The translations under genes were made by a program, and so were the position numbers. A DNA stretch of 64,000 bases, taken from CALFBG01 sp045110315 (GTDB taxonomy: Bacteria > Bacteroidota > Bacteroidia > Chitinophagales > Saprospiraceae). The stretch covers positions 3,480-67,479 of the forward strand of contig JBGCFY010000044.1 of the NCBI GenBank assembly GCA_045110315.1. Direction: 5' to 3'. Below are positions 34,417-44,560 of the stretch, in pieces (position 1 is the first letter of the stretch; each line of letters opens with the position of its first letter). The notes beneath the pieces were generated by a model. The model worked only from the letters and a program-made list of their open reading frames with translations. It was not told the origin of the DNA and ran no database searches.

Positions 34417-35721
34417 ATGAAATATAGACCGATTAACCCGGAGCTTTTCAAGCTCAACCGGGCTCGCTTTGCGCGTAAAATGAAGGCAAATTCAATTGCC
34501 ATCTTCCAATCTAATGACCAGATGCCTCGTAATGGGGATCAATTCTTTACTTTCCGACAAAACTCCGACCTTTTTCACTTAAGTGGTTTAGACCAAGAAG
34601 ATACGGTAGTCGTACTCTTTCCTGATTGTGCAAAAGAAGATTGCAAGGAAATTGCTTTTATCAAGGAAACCAATGAGCACATTGCCGTTTGGGATGGTCA
34701 TAAGTATACCAAACAAGAAGCCATTGCCGCTTCGGGCATCAAAAAGATATATTGGCTAAAGGATATGGACGTCATTCTCAACGAATTAATCCTTCTCGCT
34801 AAGGGCGTTTATCTTAATTCCAATGAGAACGACCGTTTCGCTTCGCCCGTTGAATCGAGAAATGTTAGAGTAGGTAAAGCCATTCAAGCCCGTTACCCTT
34901 TTCATCAGTTCTACCGCGCGCAGCCCATTTTCAAAAAGATGGCGATGATTAAATCGCGGCACGAGATAGAGCTAATGTCAGAAGCTTGTGGTATTACCAA
35001 TAAAGCTTTTCGACGAGTCTTAGAATTTGTCAAACCCGGCGTGACAGAATACGAGGTAGAAGCAGAAATCATTCACGAATTTATTCGCAACCGAGCTAAT
35101 GGTCACGCGTATTCACCGATTATTGCTAGCGGAAAAAATGCTTGTGTTTTACATTATACGGAAAACAATACGACCTGCAAAGATGGTGATGTCTTATTGA
35201 TGGATTTTGGAGCAGAATATGCCAATTATGCGGCCGATTTAAGCCGTTCCATTCCAGTCAATGGTCAATTTACACCTCGCCAACGAGCAGTTTATAATGC
35301 AGTTTTACGTGTCATGAAAGCAGCTATACAAATGTTAGTGCCAGGCACATTAATTGAAGATTACCACAAAGAAGTAGGTAAGTTGATGGAAAGTGAGTTG
35401 ATTGATTTGAAATTAATTGATCGAACCGACATTAAAAATCAAAACCCTGCCGTTCCGATTTACAAAAAATATTTTATGCATGGTACTTCTCACCACCTAG
35501 GCTTGGATGTACATGATTTGGGAAATCGCTACGATCCTATTTTAGCGGGCATGGTTTTTACCGTAGAACCAGGTATTTATATTCCGGAAGAAAACTTAGG
35601 GATTCGTTTGGAGGATGATATTCTAGTAACGGATACTCAACCTTTCAATTTAATGCAAGAAATTCCGATAGAAGTGGAAGCTATTGAAGAGTTGATGCAC
35701 GCAACGGTGTTGAGTTCTTAG
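34417..35721 (+). CDS. pepP: Xaa-Pro aminopeptidase (M24B, aminopeptidase P)
   Basis: Removes an N-terminal residue next to proline from peptides, in the cytoplasm. An N-terminal creatinase-like domain (about residues 1-170) is followed by the pita-bread catalytic domain, where all five di-manganese ligands are visible: Asp263 and Asp274 (MDFGAEYANYAADLSRS), His359 (HGTSHHLGLDVHD), Glu384 (TVEPGIYIP) and Glu399 (IRLEDD). The 434-residue length is usual. A strong terminator follows. Confidence 0.94.
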   Translation: MKYRPINPELFKLNRARFARKMKANSIAIFQSNDQMPRNGDQFFTFRQNSDLFHLSGLDQEDTVVVLFPDCAKEDCKEIAFIKETNEHIAVWDGHKYTKQEAIAASGIKKIYWLKDMDVILNELILLAKGVYLNSNENDRFASPVESRNVRVGKAIQARYPFHQFYRAQPIFKKMAMIKSRHEIELMSEACGITNKAFRRVLEFVKPGVTEYEVEAEIIHEFIRNRANGHAYSPIIASGKNACVLHYTENNTTCKDGDVLLMDFGAEYANYAADLSRSIPVNGQFTPRQRAVYNAVLRVMKAAIQMLVPGTLIEDYHKEVGKLMESELIDLKLIDRTDIKNQNPAVPIYKKYFMHGTSHHLGLDVHDLGNRYDPILAGMVFTVEPGIYIPEENLGIRLEDDILVTDTQPFNLMQEIPIEVEAIEELMHATVLSS

Positions 35722-35761
35722 TACGCTTTGCAAGAAAGTAATATTTGCTGACTAAGCATAG

Positions 35762-35799
35762 AAAAAGAGGCTGTCTCCGTGGAGTCAGCCTCTTTTTTA
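35762..35799. terminator. Bidirectional intrinsic terminator
   Basis: AAAAAGAGGCTG/CAGCCTCTTTTT with additional CTCC/GGAG pairs inside, A and T runs on both sides. It separates the convergent pepP and atpC genes. Confidence 0.9.
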
Positions 35800-35828
35800 T
35801 TTGTACAAACCTGCTTTGGTGAGGGTTG

Positions 35829-36077
35829 TTATTCTTTTAGACCTTGTACTAGTAGAGAAACACTATTATTCAGTACTTCTAGAAAACCTTTTTCGATGGT
35901 GAAGTTCATTTTTTGACCATCTTTCTTTAAGATGCGAACTTCTCCTTCTGTCAAGGCCGATACTAGAGGAGCGTGATTAGACAAAATTTCAAACTGTCCA
36001 CTGACGCCAGGTACCTTTACGGAAGTAATTTCTCCGCTGAATATTTCTTTATCTGGTGTTAACACGGCTATATCCAT
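35829..36077 (-). CDS. atpC: ATP synthase epsilon subunit (short form)
   Basis: Central-stalk subunit of F1. The 82-residue protein has only the N-terminal beta-sandwich (MDIAVLTPDKEIFSGEITSVKVPGVSGQFEIL, NHAPLVSAL); the inhibitory C-terminal helices seen in E. coli epsilon are absent, which is usual in Bacteroidota. It lies 35 bp after atpD on the same strand. Confidence 0.94.
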   Translation of the reverse strand: MDIAVLTPDKEIFSGEITSVKVPGVSGQFEILSNHAPLVSALTEGEVRILKKDGQKMNFTIEKGFLEVLNNSVSLLVQGLKE

Positions 36078-36112
36078 TTCGAATATTTTTGTGGTGAAAA
36101 ATGTAAAAAAAA

Positions 36113-37630
36113 TTAAGCTTCAGCTTCAGCGAGTAACTTTTTACCTTTTTCGATCGCTTGTTCGATATTTCCAACTAAGTTAAAGGCAGCTTCAGGATAC
36201 TGATCTACTTCCCCATCCATAATCATATTGAATCCGCGAATCGTCTCATCCAAAGGTACTAATACTCCTTTTAGTCCAGTAAACTGCTCTGCTACGTGGA
36301 AAGGCTGAGATAAGAACCTTTGTACTCGTCGTGCACGACTTACAATTTCTTTGTCTTCGTCAGATAATTCTTCCATTCCTAGAATGGCGATGATATCTTG
36401 CAATTCGTTGTATCGTTGAAGGATATTTTTTACTCTTTCTGCCGTATTATAATGCTCTTCTCCAATAATTTTTGGATCGAGGATTCTTGAAGTAGAATCC
36501 AATGGATCTACCGTAGGATAAATACCTAAAGAAGCAATCTTACGACTAAGTACCGTAGTAGCATCCAAGTGAGCAAACGTTGTTGCTGGTGCTGGATCCG
36601 TTAAATCATCCGCAGGTACATATACTGCTTGTACAGAAGTAATTGATCCTCTTTTAGTAGACGTAATCCGTTCCTGCATTAATCCCATTTCTGAGGCTAA
36701 GGTCGGCTGGTATCCTACTGCTGAAGGCATCCGTCCAAGTAAAGCTGATACTTCAGAACCCGCTTGTGTAAATCGGAAGATATTATCAATAAAGAATAAG
36801 ATATCTCTACCACCCGTTGGATCATCTAAATCCCCATCACGGTAGTACTCTGCCATTGTCAATCCAGACAATGCTACTCTTGCTCTCGCCCCAGGAGGCT
36901 CATTCATTTGACCGAATACGAAAGTTGCTTTGGAAGTTTCAAGTGCTTTTTTGGACACTTTACTTAAATCCCATCCACCTTCTTCCATGGAGTGCATAAA
37001 TTCGTCACCGTAGTTGATGATCCCTGCTTCTAACATCTCCCGCAATAAATCATTCCCCTCTCTCGTACGCTCTCCTACACCTGCGAATACAGAAATACCA
37101 TCGTATCCTTTGGCAATATTATTAATCAATTCTTGGATCAATACGGTTTTACCTACACCGGCACCACCAAACAATCCAATCTTTCCTCCCTTCTGGTAAG
37201 GCTCGATCAAATCGATTACTTTGATACCTGTAAGTAGAATCTCTGATTCCGTAGATAAATTTTCATATAAAGGTGGCTTACGGTGAATCGGAGAAGCATT
37301 GTCCCCTTTCTTAATTTCACCAATTCCATCAATAGTTTCACCAATTACGTTGAAAAGGCGACCTTTGATTTCATTACCAACTGGCATTGCAATTTGCTTT
37401 CCAGTGTCTACTACCTCTACTCCTCTCATCAAACCATCCGTAGAATCCATAGCAATCGCACGAACACTATCTTCTCCAAGGTGACGTTGACATTCGAGTA
37501 CTAAATCACTGCTACCTTCTCGCTTAATAACCAATGCATTAAGGATATCTGGTATCGTTGAATCAGGACCAGAAAAACTTACATCTACCACTGGACCAAT
37601 AATTTGTTTTACACGACCTATATTTGCCAT
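36113..37630 (-). CDS. atpD: ATP synthase beta subunit
   Basis: Catalytic subunit of the F1 ATP synthase. P-loop GGAGVGKT near residue 163, the GERTREGNDL segment, the Walker B LFFIDNIFRFTQAGSEVSALLGRMPSAVGYQPTL region and MEELSDEDKE near the C-terminus (the DELSEED equivalent) are all present. The 505-residue length is normal. It forms a two-gene operon with atpC, separate from the other atp genes, as is common in Bacteroidota. A consensus promoter lies about 50 bp upstream. Confidence 0.98.
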   Translation of the reverse strand: MANIGRVKQIIGPVVDVSFSGPDSTIPDILNALVIKREGSSDLVLECQRHLGEDSVRAIAMDSTDGLMRGVEVVDTGKQIAMPVGNEIKGRLFNVIGETIDGIGEIKKGDNASPIHRKPPLYENLSTESEILLTGIKVIDLIEPYQKGGKIGLFGGAGVGKTVLIQELINNIAKGYDGISVFAGVGERTREGNDLLREMLEAGIINYGDEFMHSMEEGGWDLSKVSKKALETSKATFVFGQMNEPPGARARVALSGLTMAEYYRDGDLDDPTGGRDILFFIDNIFRFTQAGSEVSALLGRMPSAVGYQPTLASEMGLMQERITSTKRGSITSVQAVYVPADDLTDPAPATTFAHLDATTVLSRKIASLGIYPTVDPLDSTSRILDPKIIGEEHYNTAERVKNILQRYNELQDIIAILGMEELSDEDKEIVSRARRVQRFLSQPFHVAEQFTGLKGVLVPLDETIRGFNMIMDGEVDQYPEAAFNLVGNIEQAIEKGKKLLAEAEA

Positions 37631-37681
37631 AATTTATCGTTGATTTTTTTTGATTTTATATTTGTTCGCTAAAAAACGCTG

Positions 37682-37710
37682 CAAAGATACAAGTTTAACT
37701 GGACAAACAA
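37682..37710 (-). promoter_or_regulatory. Promoter of the atpD-atpC operon
   Basis: On the minus strand TTTTG is followed after about 18 nt by TATCTTTG, a perfect Bacteroidota -7 box. Transcription would start near 37675, about 45 nt before the ATG of atpD. Confidence 0.65.
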
Positions 37711-37819
37711 AAGAAAATTTGGTCTGAAAACTAAGTTTTTATAGCGTTTACTGCATTTTATAAATTTGTTTCTTTAACATCACCTATATTTTCATCTATT
37801 TCAGACCAATTTTTTTACT

Positions 37820-38815
37820 TTGATCAGCATCCTTTTACCCGTTTTTAACGCAGAAAACTACCTTTCTGATTGCCTTCAGTCCATTTTAGACCAAAGTGAT
37901 CGCCACTGGGAATTAATTGCCATTAATGATCAATCAACCGATCGTTCTTTGGAAATTTTGCAAGCTTTTGCCAAAAAAGATGCCCGCATTCAGTTTTTTA
38001 GCACCCGAGAAAAAGGAATTATTCCTGCACTTCGGCTCGCTTTTGCAAAAGCTCAAGGCAAGCTCATTACTCGAATGGATGCGGACGATTTAATGGCAAC
38101 CGATAAATTAGCACAGTTGCGACAAACTTTAACAGCCGCAGGTCCTGGACACGTTTGCACCAATTTAGTCAAATATTTTTCGGCGACTGCGTTAGGTAAT
38201 GGCTACCAAAAATACCAAGACTGGTTGAATCGACTCAGTTTGGAAGCAACTAATTTTACAGAAATTTATAAAGAATGCGTCATTCCTTCTCCCTCGTGGA
38301 TGGTTTATCGGCAAGACTTGCTTGCTTGCGCTGCCTTCATCCCGAATGACTACCCAGAAGATTATGATCTTTGTTTTCGCTTTTACGCACAAGGCTTGAA
38401 GGTCGTTAGCGTTCCCAAAGTGCTACACTTTTGGCGAGATTACCCTACCCGCACCTCTCGTACCGACGAGCGTTATGCAAAACCACAATTCCTTGATCTT
38501 AAAATTCGATACTTTTTACAATTGGAGTACAATGCCGCACGACCATTATTTTTGTGGGGCGCGGGCAGAAAAGGTAAATACTTAGCTAAATTGTTGCAAG
38601 CGCAAGGTATTCCTTTTCATTGGGTTAGCAATAATCCACAAAAAACGGGTAAACATATCTACGATGTATTGCTTCGTAACTTTGAAGTACTTGCCGAAGC
38701 GACACAACCACAATTAATCGTTGCCGTAGCAAATCCTGAAGATCAAATAGAAATTAAAAACTACTTAACCCTTCAGGGGCTTTTCCCCATTCAGCATTAC
38801 TACTTTTTTAATTAA
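37820..38815 (+). CDS. Family 2 glycosyltransferase with C-terminal Rossmann-like domain
   Basis: Transfers a sugar from a nucleotide donor to a glycan. The GT-A core begins at once (SILLPVFNAENYLSDCLQSIL), with INDQSTDRS near residue 36 and a DxD-type RMDADD at residues 85-90. The last 90 residues form a separate domain starting LFLWGAGRKGKYLAKLL, a glycine-rich nucleotide-binding-like segment; its role is unknown. There is no in-frame ATG upstream (a stop lies at 37775) and the GT motif starts right away, so TTG at 37820 is the likely start. It appears monocistronic. Confidence 0.87.
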   Translation: MISILLPVFNAENYLSDCLQSILDQSDRHWELIAINDQSTDRSLEILQAFAKKDARIQFFSTREKGIIPALRLAFAKAQGKLITRMDADDLMATDKLAQLRQTLTAAGPGHVCTNLVKYFSATALGNGYQKYQDWLNRLSLEATNFTEIYKECVIPSPSWMVYRQDLLACAAFIPNDYPEDYDLCFRFYAQGLKVVSVPKVLHFWRDYPTRTSRTDERYAKPQFLDLKIRYFLQLEYNAARPLFLWGAGRKGKYLAKLLQAQGIPFHWVSNNPQKTGKHIYDVLLRNFEVLAEATQPQLIVAVANPEDQIEIKNYLTLQGLFPIQHYYFFN

Positions 38816-38830
38816 AAATTTACTTGTGGC

Positions 38831-40084
38831 TTAATGCGTGTGCGTTAATTCTCCCGCTTTTGATTGTGCATAAACAAAATAAGCACCTTCTGTTACGATT
38901 TTCATCCCGTCAGGAATTGGATCAATGAGATCAACCATCGTGTAACCACCTTCTGTTAGCTTAGGTAAAACTTTAATCGGCATAAATTGAGTTTCCTCCT
39001 CTGCAGCTTCCACTTTAGCCACGTAGATATAAGACGAAGCGCCATCTTTAATCACAGCTTTCTCTGGTAAGGCTTGTGCCGTTTGATCGTTCAGCCAGAT
39101 TTTAGCTTCAATGTACAAGTCCTTAATAAACCGCGGACGCTCTTTTTCCAAATGTCCATGAATCCGTACTGTTTTATTGGTTGCATCAAACTCTTTTCCA
39201 ATTACGTTGATCTCACCCGCATAGACCGTACGCCCTAGGGCAGGAACTTGGTAACTAATTTTTTGTTTTTCTTTGACGTTCGCAATATCTTTTTCAAAAA
39301 CATCTAGTTCTAAGTGTAAATGCGTTTCGTTTACAATTTCTAATAATTCCTTGGTAGGCTCTACGTACATTCCATTGTGCATTTCAATTGAAGTAATGTA
39401 ACCTGACATTGGTGCGGTGATGGGGATACTGGCAATAATATTATCAGGCTCAATATTTTCTTCTTTAATGCCAAGGTAGCTCAACTGCCTCGCGATTCCT
39501 TTTAAGGTTGCTGTTTTGACATTAAGTTCTGCGGATAATTTTTGGACATTTTTGAGTACTCCTGCGTTTGCTGCGACGAGTGCTTCTTGTCGCGCCAACT
39601 CTTGTCGCAGAAATACTAACGCCGCTTTCACTTCTAAATACGCTTGTTGCGTTTTAATAAAATCTGCACTTTCTAAATACGCCACGGTAACACCTGCTTT
39701 TACATAACTTCCTTCCACATATTTTTTGTTGCCCTTAATGAAACCACTTGCTTTCGCACTAATCGAAGCATAAGCATTAGAGGGCAAGCCTAAGGTTCCT
39801 GTAGCGCGCACGAAGTCATTAATTTTACGATTAGAGAAATCACCAAACTGCAAACTCACCGTTTTCATTTGCGCTTGCGTCAAAAAGATTTCTCCATCTG
39901 TGTGTTCTCCTTCTCCGTGACTATGACCGTCGTCGTGTGCGTGGGCATTTGTATTATGCGTGTGCGAACTATGCTCGTGGTCGTGACTACCGCCCGCCTC
40001 TTGACAATGATCATGTGCGCAAGCGGTGAGCATTAATATTCCTATCAATAAACTTAGACTAGTGATATAATTTATATATTTCAT
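38831..40084 (-). CDS. RND heavy-metal efflux adaptor (CzcB-like), His-rich lipoprotein
   Basis: Periplasmic adaptor linking the RND pump to the outer-membrane channel. Lipoprotein signal with lipobox LTAC (Cys22). Residues 23-65 are an extraordinary His-rich stretch (HDHCQE, HDHEHSSHTH, HAHDDGHSHGEGEH) that may bind or hand over metal. It is followed by barrel-sandwich (ISAKASGFIKGNKKYVEGSYVKAG), alpha-hairpin, beta-barrel and membrane-proximal domains. It is 10 bp after the czcA-like gene and ends the operon. Confidence 0.9.
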   Translation of the reverse strand: MKYINYITSLSLLIGILMLTACAHDHCQEAGGSHDHEHSSHTHNTNAHAHDDGHSHGEGEHTDGEIFLTQAQMKTVSLQFGDFSNRKINDFVRATGTLGLPSNAYASISAKASGFIKGNKKYVEGSYVKAGVTVAYLESADFIKTQQAYLEVKAALVFLRQELARQEALVAANAGVLKNVQKLSAELNVKTATLKGIARQLSYLGIKEENIEPDNIIASIPITAPMSGYITSIEMHNGMYVEPTKELLEIVNETHLHLELDVFEKDIANVKEKQKISYQVPALGRTVYAGEINVIGKEFDATNKTVRIHGHLEKERPRFIKDLYIEAKIWLNDQTAQALPEKAVIKDGASSYIYVAKVEAAEEETQFMPIKVLPKLTEGGYTMVDLIDPIPDGMKIVTEGAYFVYAQSKAGELTHTH

Positions 40085-40094
40085 GTTTTATTTT

Positions 40095-43000
40095 TTATGG
40101 ATTTGACAAAAATTGGTAATGGAGTACCGCTTCGTTATGAGCAAATACTTGTTCCAAATATTGTTTCTGATGGCTAGCAATCCGTTGCAATGTATTTTGT
40201 AATTCTAAATAGGAAAGATTGCCGGCGGCATAATTGAGTTGAGCGATACGTTCCATTTCAGGATTAACCTTTGTAAGCTGATTTTGATAATAAGCAATGC
40301 CCTTCGCATAGCGTTTGATAATATTTTCGTAGACCAACAACTGTTCTTGGTTGGCTAATTTTTCACGAGCATAATTCGCTGCTGCGATGGAAGCTTGCAA
40401 CTCTTGTGCTTGAATTTTTTGCTTCACTGGCTGATTGAACAGAGAAATTTTCACTCCTACTTGTAAGCCACTTAACCAACCACCATCTACAAACTGTTGT
40501 AAAGCATAACCAAGATTGAAGTCTGGTTTAAGAGACGCTTTCATTAAGCCTACGGTCGCACGTTCGAGTTGAATCTCTTGCGCTGCTAATTGTGCCGATA
40601 AAGTATGAATCGTATCTTGGTTTTCATAAGTCAATAGCTGTAGTGTCCCGTCCGAGGTTAGGCTTTCTTCTGTGCTCAAGAGTAAGCTAAAGCGTTTTTC
40701 CAAGTTGACAATTTCGAGTTCAGTTTGTTCCAACAAAAGTTGATATTCCGTGGCGACTGCTTCCATACTCAATAATCCTAATTGGTTTTCCTCTCCAGCT
40801 TTAACTTGTGCTTGAGCAATCGTTACATATTGTTGTTGGTCTCCAATCAAATCTTTGTACAACTGAACAAGGGCTTTGCGATGTTGCAATTTGTAAAACA
40901 ACTTTTGCACCTGCAACCTTAACTCTTTTTCCACGAGTTGTTTTCCAAGTTGTACTTGTTTCAGATTTTCTTTTTGCAAGGCATTTTGCTGACGATACAC
41001 CGCTGGATTTTGAAAATTTTGTACCACTCCAATTTGATTGACTTGTTGATCATTCTCCCGAAACAATCCATCTCCTTGATAATTAATTTCGGTCAAGCCT
41101 GGTGCATATTTCAAATTTTGCAAGCTTGTAGTTTGTTGTACCCGTAGATTCGCTCCTTGCAATGCAGGATGATTTTCTGAGACAAGACTAAGGGCTTCGT
41201 CCAAGCTGATCGCTCTAGGTTGTGCGGACAAACTTAAACTTCCCAAACTACAAAAAAGTAAAACCAACAAACCATTTATAGCACTCGTGCTACGCAACTT
41301 TCGCTCCTGCCAAGTAACTAACCAACTATACAAAATTGGCAAAATAATTAAGGTCAAAAAAGTAGCTGTGATCAATCCACCGATCACTACCGTTGCTAAA
41401 GGGCGTTGTACCTCTGCACCACCGGAAATAGAAATGGCCATCGGTAAAAAACCCAAGGAAGCGACCGTCGCCGTCATCAGTACAGGACGTAAGCGAATTT
41501 TGGTTCCTTCTATAATTCGTTTTTGAACGTCTTTCCTTCCTTCTTTTTTGAGCTGATTAAAGCAGCCAATTAAAACAATTCCATTGAGAACGGCGACACC
41601 AAATAAAGCGATAAAACCAATACCCGCAGAAATACTAAAAGGCATTCCTCTCAACTGCAACGCCCAAATACCACCAATCGCCGAAAGGGGAATAGCCGTG
41701 AAAATTAAAAGCGCTTGGGAGAAAGATCCAAAAGTGAAAAACAACAACATAAAAATGAGCAATAGCGTAATGGGGACAGCAATCAATAGTCGAGCATTAG
41801 CCGCTTGCAAATTTTCGAATTGACCGCCGTAGGTAAAGTAATAACCTGGCGGTAATTCCACTTTAGCTTCTAGCTCTTTTTGAATATTTTCCACTAAAGT
41901 CTGGACGTCCGTATCTCCAACATTAACACCGATTACAATTCCTCGATTTGTATTATCTCTTGAGATTTGCATTGGTGCATCTCGCAGTACAACTTCCGCA
42001 ACACTAGCCAAAGGAATTTGAGTTCCATCCGCTAAAGGGATATATAAATCCTGGACATCGTCAAGGTTGTCACGATACTCCTTGCTCAGTCTAATTACCA
42101 AATCAAAGCGCTTTTCCCCTTCATAAATGACACCCGCTTTTTCACCAGCAAAGGCAGTTCGAATAACTTGATTGACTTGTTTGACCTGCAAACCATATTG
42201 TGCCATTTTATCATATTTAAAATTAATGACAATCTGCGGCATGCCCAGTGTTTGATCTACCTTAGTAGTACTAACCCCTTGGATATTCCGAATAATCGTT
42301 TCTGCAAATTTGGCTTTTTCATATAAAAGATCTAGATTTTGTCCGTAGAGTTTAATGGCAATATCTGCTCTGGAGCCTGTCATTAATTCGTTGAAACGCA
42401 TTTGAATCGGTTGTGAAAATTCGTAAGCAATTCCGGGAATCACTTTAAGATTTTCTTCCATTTTCGCAAACATGGCAGGTCGTGTTTTAGCAGAAGTCCA
42501 TTCGGATTTTGGTTTCATAATCACCATCACATCTCCCGTTTCAACGGACATCGGATCCGTAGGAATTTCCGCAGAACCAATCTTAGTAACGACGTCTTCT
42601 ACTTCAGGAAATTCCGTTAATAACTTTTCTTGAATCAATTTAGAAATAGCAACACTTTGACTGAGGGAACTGCCTGGCGGCAAAATTTGATGCAGTGCAA
42701 AATCACCTTCTTCGAGCGTAGGAATGAACTCCCCTCCCATCCGACTAAAAACAAATAAACTGTACCCAAACAAAACAATTGTCGCAAGTACAAAAACCAT
42801 TTTAAACTTTAGCGCTAAGCGTAAAACGGGTTGATACAATCCTTGACAAAAATTGATGATCCGATCCGCAATGGTAATTTTATTACTAATCTTTTTATTT
42901 AAAACCAGCGCAGCCATCATCGGAACGTAAGTCAATGATAAGATAAGCGCGCCACAAATAGCAAGCATTACCGTAATTGCCATTGGCTTAAACATCGTAC

Positions 43001-44405
43001 CTTCAATTCCTACTAATGCTAAAATAGGAATGTAAACCATCAAGATAATAATCTCTCCAAAAGCGGCCGCATTTCTAATTTTCATGGATGAGGCTAAAAC
43101 AGCTTGATCCATTTCTTTTTGGTTTAAGCGCTGTCCCGCAAACTTTATTCCTAGGCTATGAATAATTGCCTCTACAATGATTACTGCTCCATCTACAATC
43201 AAACCAAAATCAATTGCTCCTAGACTCATCAAGTTTGCCGAAATACCTAAAACATTCATCATGGAAACGGCAAATAGCATCGACAACGGAATCACCGAAG
43301 CGACGATTAATCCAGCCCGCCAATTGCCTAACAATAGCACCAAAATAAAAATGACGATCAAGCCACCTTCCAGCAAATTGGTTTGCACAGTACCAATTGC
43401 GGTAGAGATCAACTTGTCCCTGACGAGGTAAGGATCAATGATTACTCCTTCCGGTAAAGATTTCTGAATTTGCGCCACTCTTTCTTTAATCCGTTCCGTC
43501 ACCGCAGCGGAGTTTGCTCCTTTCAACATCATTACCGTTCCTCCGACGACTTCTTTCCCATTCCGAGTTAAGGCGCCGTAGCGAGGTGCTTTCCCAAATT
43601 GTACTTTTGCCAAATCTTTAATCAAAACAGGAGTACTGCCGCGTACGGTAACGACAATATTTTCGATATCACTCAAAGATTTAATAATACCATCACTACG
43701 AATGTAATAGCTATTCGGATTTTTTTCGATGTATGCACCGCCCGTATTCTCATTGCTCTGTTCTAAAGCATGAAAAATTTCTTCGATGCTAATATTCATC
43801 GACTTGAGTAAGTTTGGGTTAATAGCTACTTCGTATTGTTTTAAAAAACCTCCGAGGGTATTTACTTCTACGACACCTTCGAGTCCCGACAATTGTCGTT
43901 TGACAATCCAGTCTTGGATACTCCGTAAATCTGTGGGAGAATATTGATCCTCGAATCCTTCTTCGGGTCGAACGACATACTGATAAATTTCTCCCAAGCC
44001 CGTGGAGATCGGCGCCATCTCCGGCGTCCCTAAATTATCAGGGATTTCTTCCGCTGCTTCTTTTAGGTACTCTCCCACTAATTGTCGGGTGAGATAAACA
44101 TCCATGTCATCCTCAAAAACAACCGTCACCACTGAAAGTCCAAAACGAGAGATTGACCGAATCTCTACGAGTTGTTGGATATTTTGTAAGGCTAATTCTA
44201 CTGGTGTTGTAATAAATTGTTCCACTTCTTGCGTCGCCAAAGTGGGAGAAGTCGTAATCACTTGAACTTGATTATTCGTAATATCAGGAATAGCATCAAT
44301 GGGTAACTGCTGCAAAGAGTAAAATCCCCAAGCCATCCACGCAACGATAAACAGTCCAACAACTAGCTTGTGCTGAATGGAATACGCAATTATTTTATCA
44401 AACAT
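40095..44405 (-). CDS. CzcA/CusA-type heavy-metal RND pump fused to a TolC-like channel
   Basis: Inner-membrane proton-driven metal exporter. Residues 1 to about 1035 are a complete HME-RND pump with 12 predicted membrane helices, large periplasmic loops and the proton-relay motif DFGLIVDGAVIIVE near residue 403. At about 1042-1062 comes an extra hydrophobic segment ending LSLSAQ, like a signal peptide, and residues 1065-1436 are a TolC/CzcC-type outer-membrane channel (ISLDEALSLVSENHPALQGANLRVQ, long coiled helices). The fusion puts pump and channel in one reading frame; similar fusions occur in Bacteroidota. With the adaptor gene, it should form a Cu/Zn/Co/Cd efflux system; the metal cannot be settled here. 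Confidence 0.93.
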   Translation of the reverse strand: MFDKIIAYSIQHKLVVGLFIVAWMAWGFYSLQQLPIDAIPDITNNQVQVITTSPTLATQEVEQFITTPVELALQNIQQLVEIRSISRFGLSVVTVVFEDDMDVYLTRQLVGEYLKEAAEEIPDNLGTPEMAPISTGLGEIYQYVVRPEEGFEDQYSPTDLRSIQDWIVKRQLSGLEGVVEVNTLGGFLKQYEVAINPNLLKSMNISIEEIFHALEQSNENTGGAYIEKNPNSYYIRSDGIIKSLSDIENIVVTVRGSTPVLIKDLAKVQFGKAPRYGALTRNGKEVVGGTVMMLKGANSAAVTERIKERVAQIQKSLPEGVIIDPYLVRDKLISTAIGTVQTNLLEGGLIVIFILVLLLGNWRAGLIVASVIPLSMLFAVSMMNVLGISANLMSLGAIDFGLIVDGAVIIVEAIIHSLGIKFAGQRLNQKEMDQAVLASSMKIRNAAAFGEIIILMVYIPILALVGIEGTMFKPMAITVMLAICGALILSLTYVPMMAALVLNKKISNKITIADRIINFCQGLYQPVLRLALKFKMVFVLATIVLFGYSLFVFSRMGGEFIPTLEEGDFALHQILPPGSSLSQSVAISKLIQEKLLTEFPEVEDVVTKIGSAEIPTDPMSVETGDVMVIMKPKSEWTSAKTRPAMFAKMEENLKVIPGIAYEFSQPIQMRFNELMTGSRADIAIKLYGQNLDLLYEKAKFAETIIRNIQGVSTTKVDQTLGMPQIVINFKYDKMAQYGLQVKQVNQVIRTAFAGEKAGVIYEGEKRFDLVIRLSKEYRDNLDDVQDLYIPLADGTQIPLASVAEVVLRDAPMQISRDNTNRGIVIGVNVGDTDVQTLVENIQKELEAKVELPPGYYFTYGGQFENLQAANARLLIAVPITLLLIFMLLFFTFGSFSQALLIFTAIPLSAIGGIWALQLRGMPFSISAGIGFIALFGVAVLNGIVLIGCFNQLKKEGRKDVQKRIIEGTKIRLRPVLMTATVASLGFLPMAISISGGAEVQRPLATVVIGGLITATFLTLIILPILYSWLVTWQERKLRSTSAINGLLVLLFCSLGSLSLSAQPRAISLDEALSLVSENHPALQGANLRVQQTTSLQNLKYAPGLTEINYQGDGLFRENDQQVNQIGVVQNFQNPAVYRQQNALQKENLKQVQLGKQLVEKELRLQVQKLFYKLQHRKALVQLYKDLIGDQQQYVTIAQAQVKAGEENQLGLLSMEAVATEYQLLLEQTELEIVNLEKRFSLLLSTEESLTSDGTLQLLTYENQDTIHTLSAQLAAQEIQLERATVGLMKASLKPDFNLGYALQQFVDGGWLSGLQVGVKISLFNQPVKQKIQAQELQASIAAANYAREKLANQEQLLVYENIIKRYAKGIAYYQNQLTKVNPEMERIAQLNYAAGNLSYLELQNTLQRIASHQKQYLEQVFAHNEAVLHYQFLSNP

Positions 44406-44560
44406 ATTTTAATTTTGTTTAATCCTTGAAAGATCAACTACGGGATTATGAAGACACTAGCTATACCGTAGTCCATAGACCTAGTCGCACGATTAAAGTT
44501 CCAAAGCAGAGCTAAACAGCGTAAATCGTAGACTATAAAAAATTTGCTAATAAATAAGGA

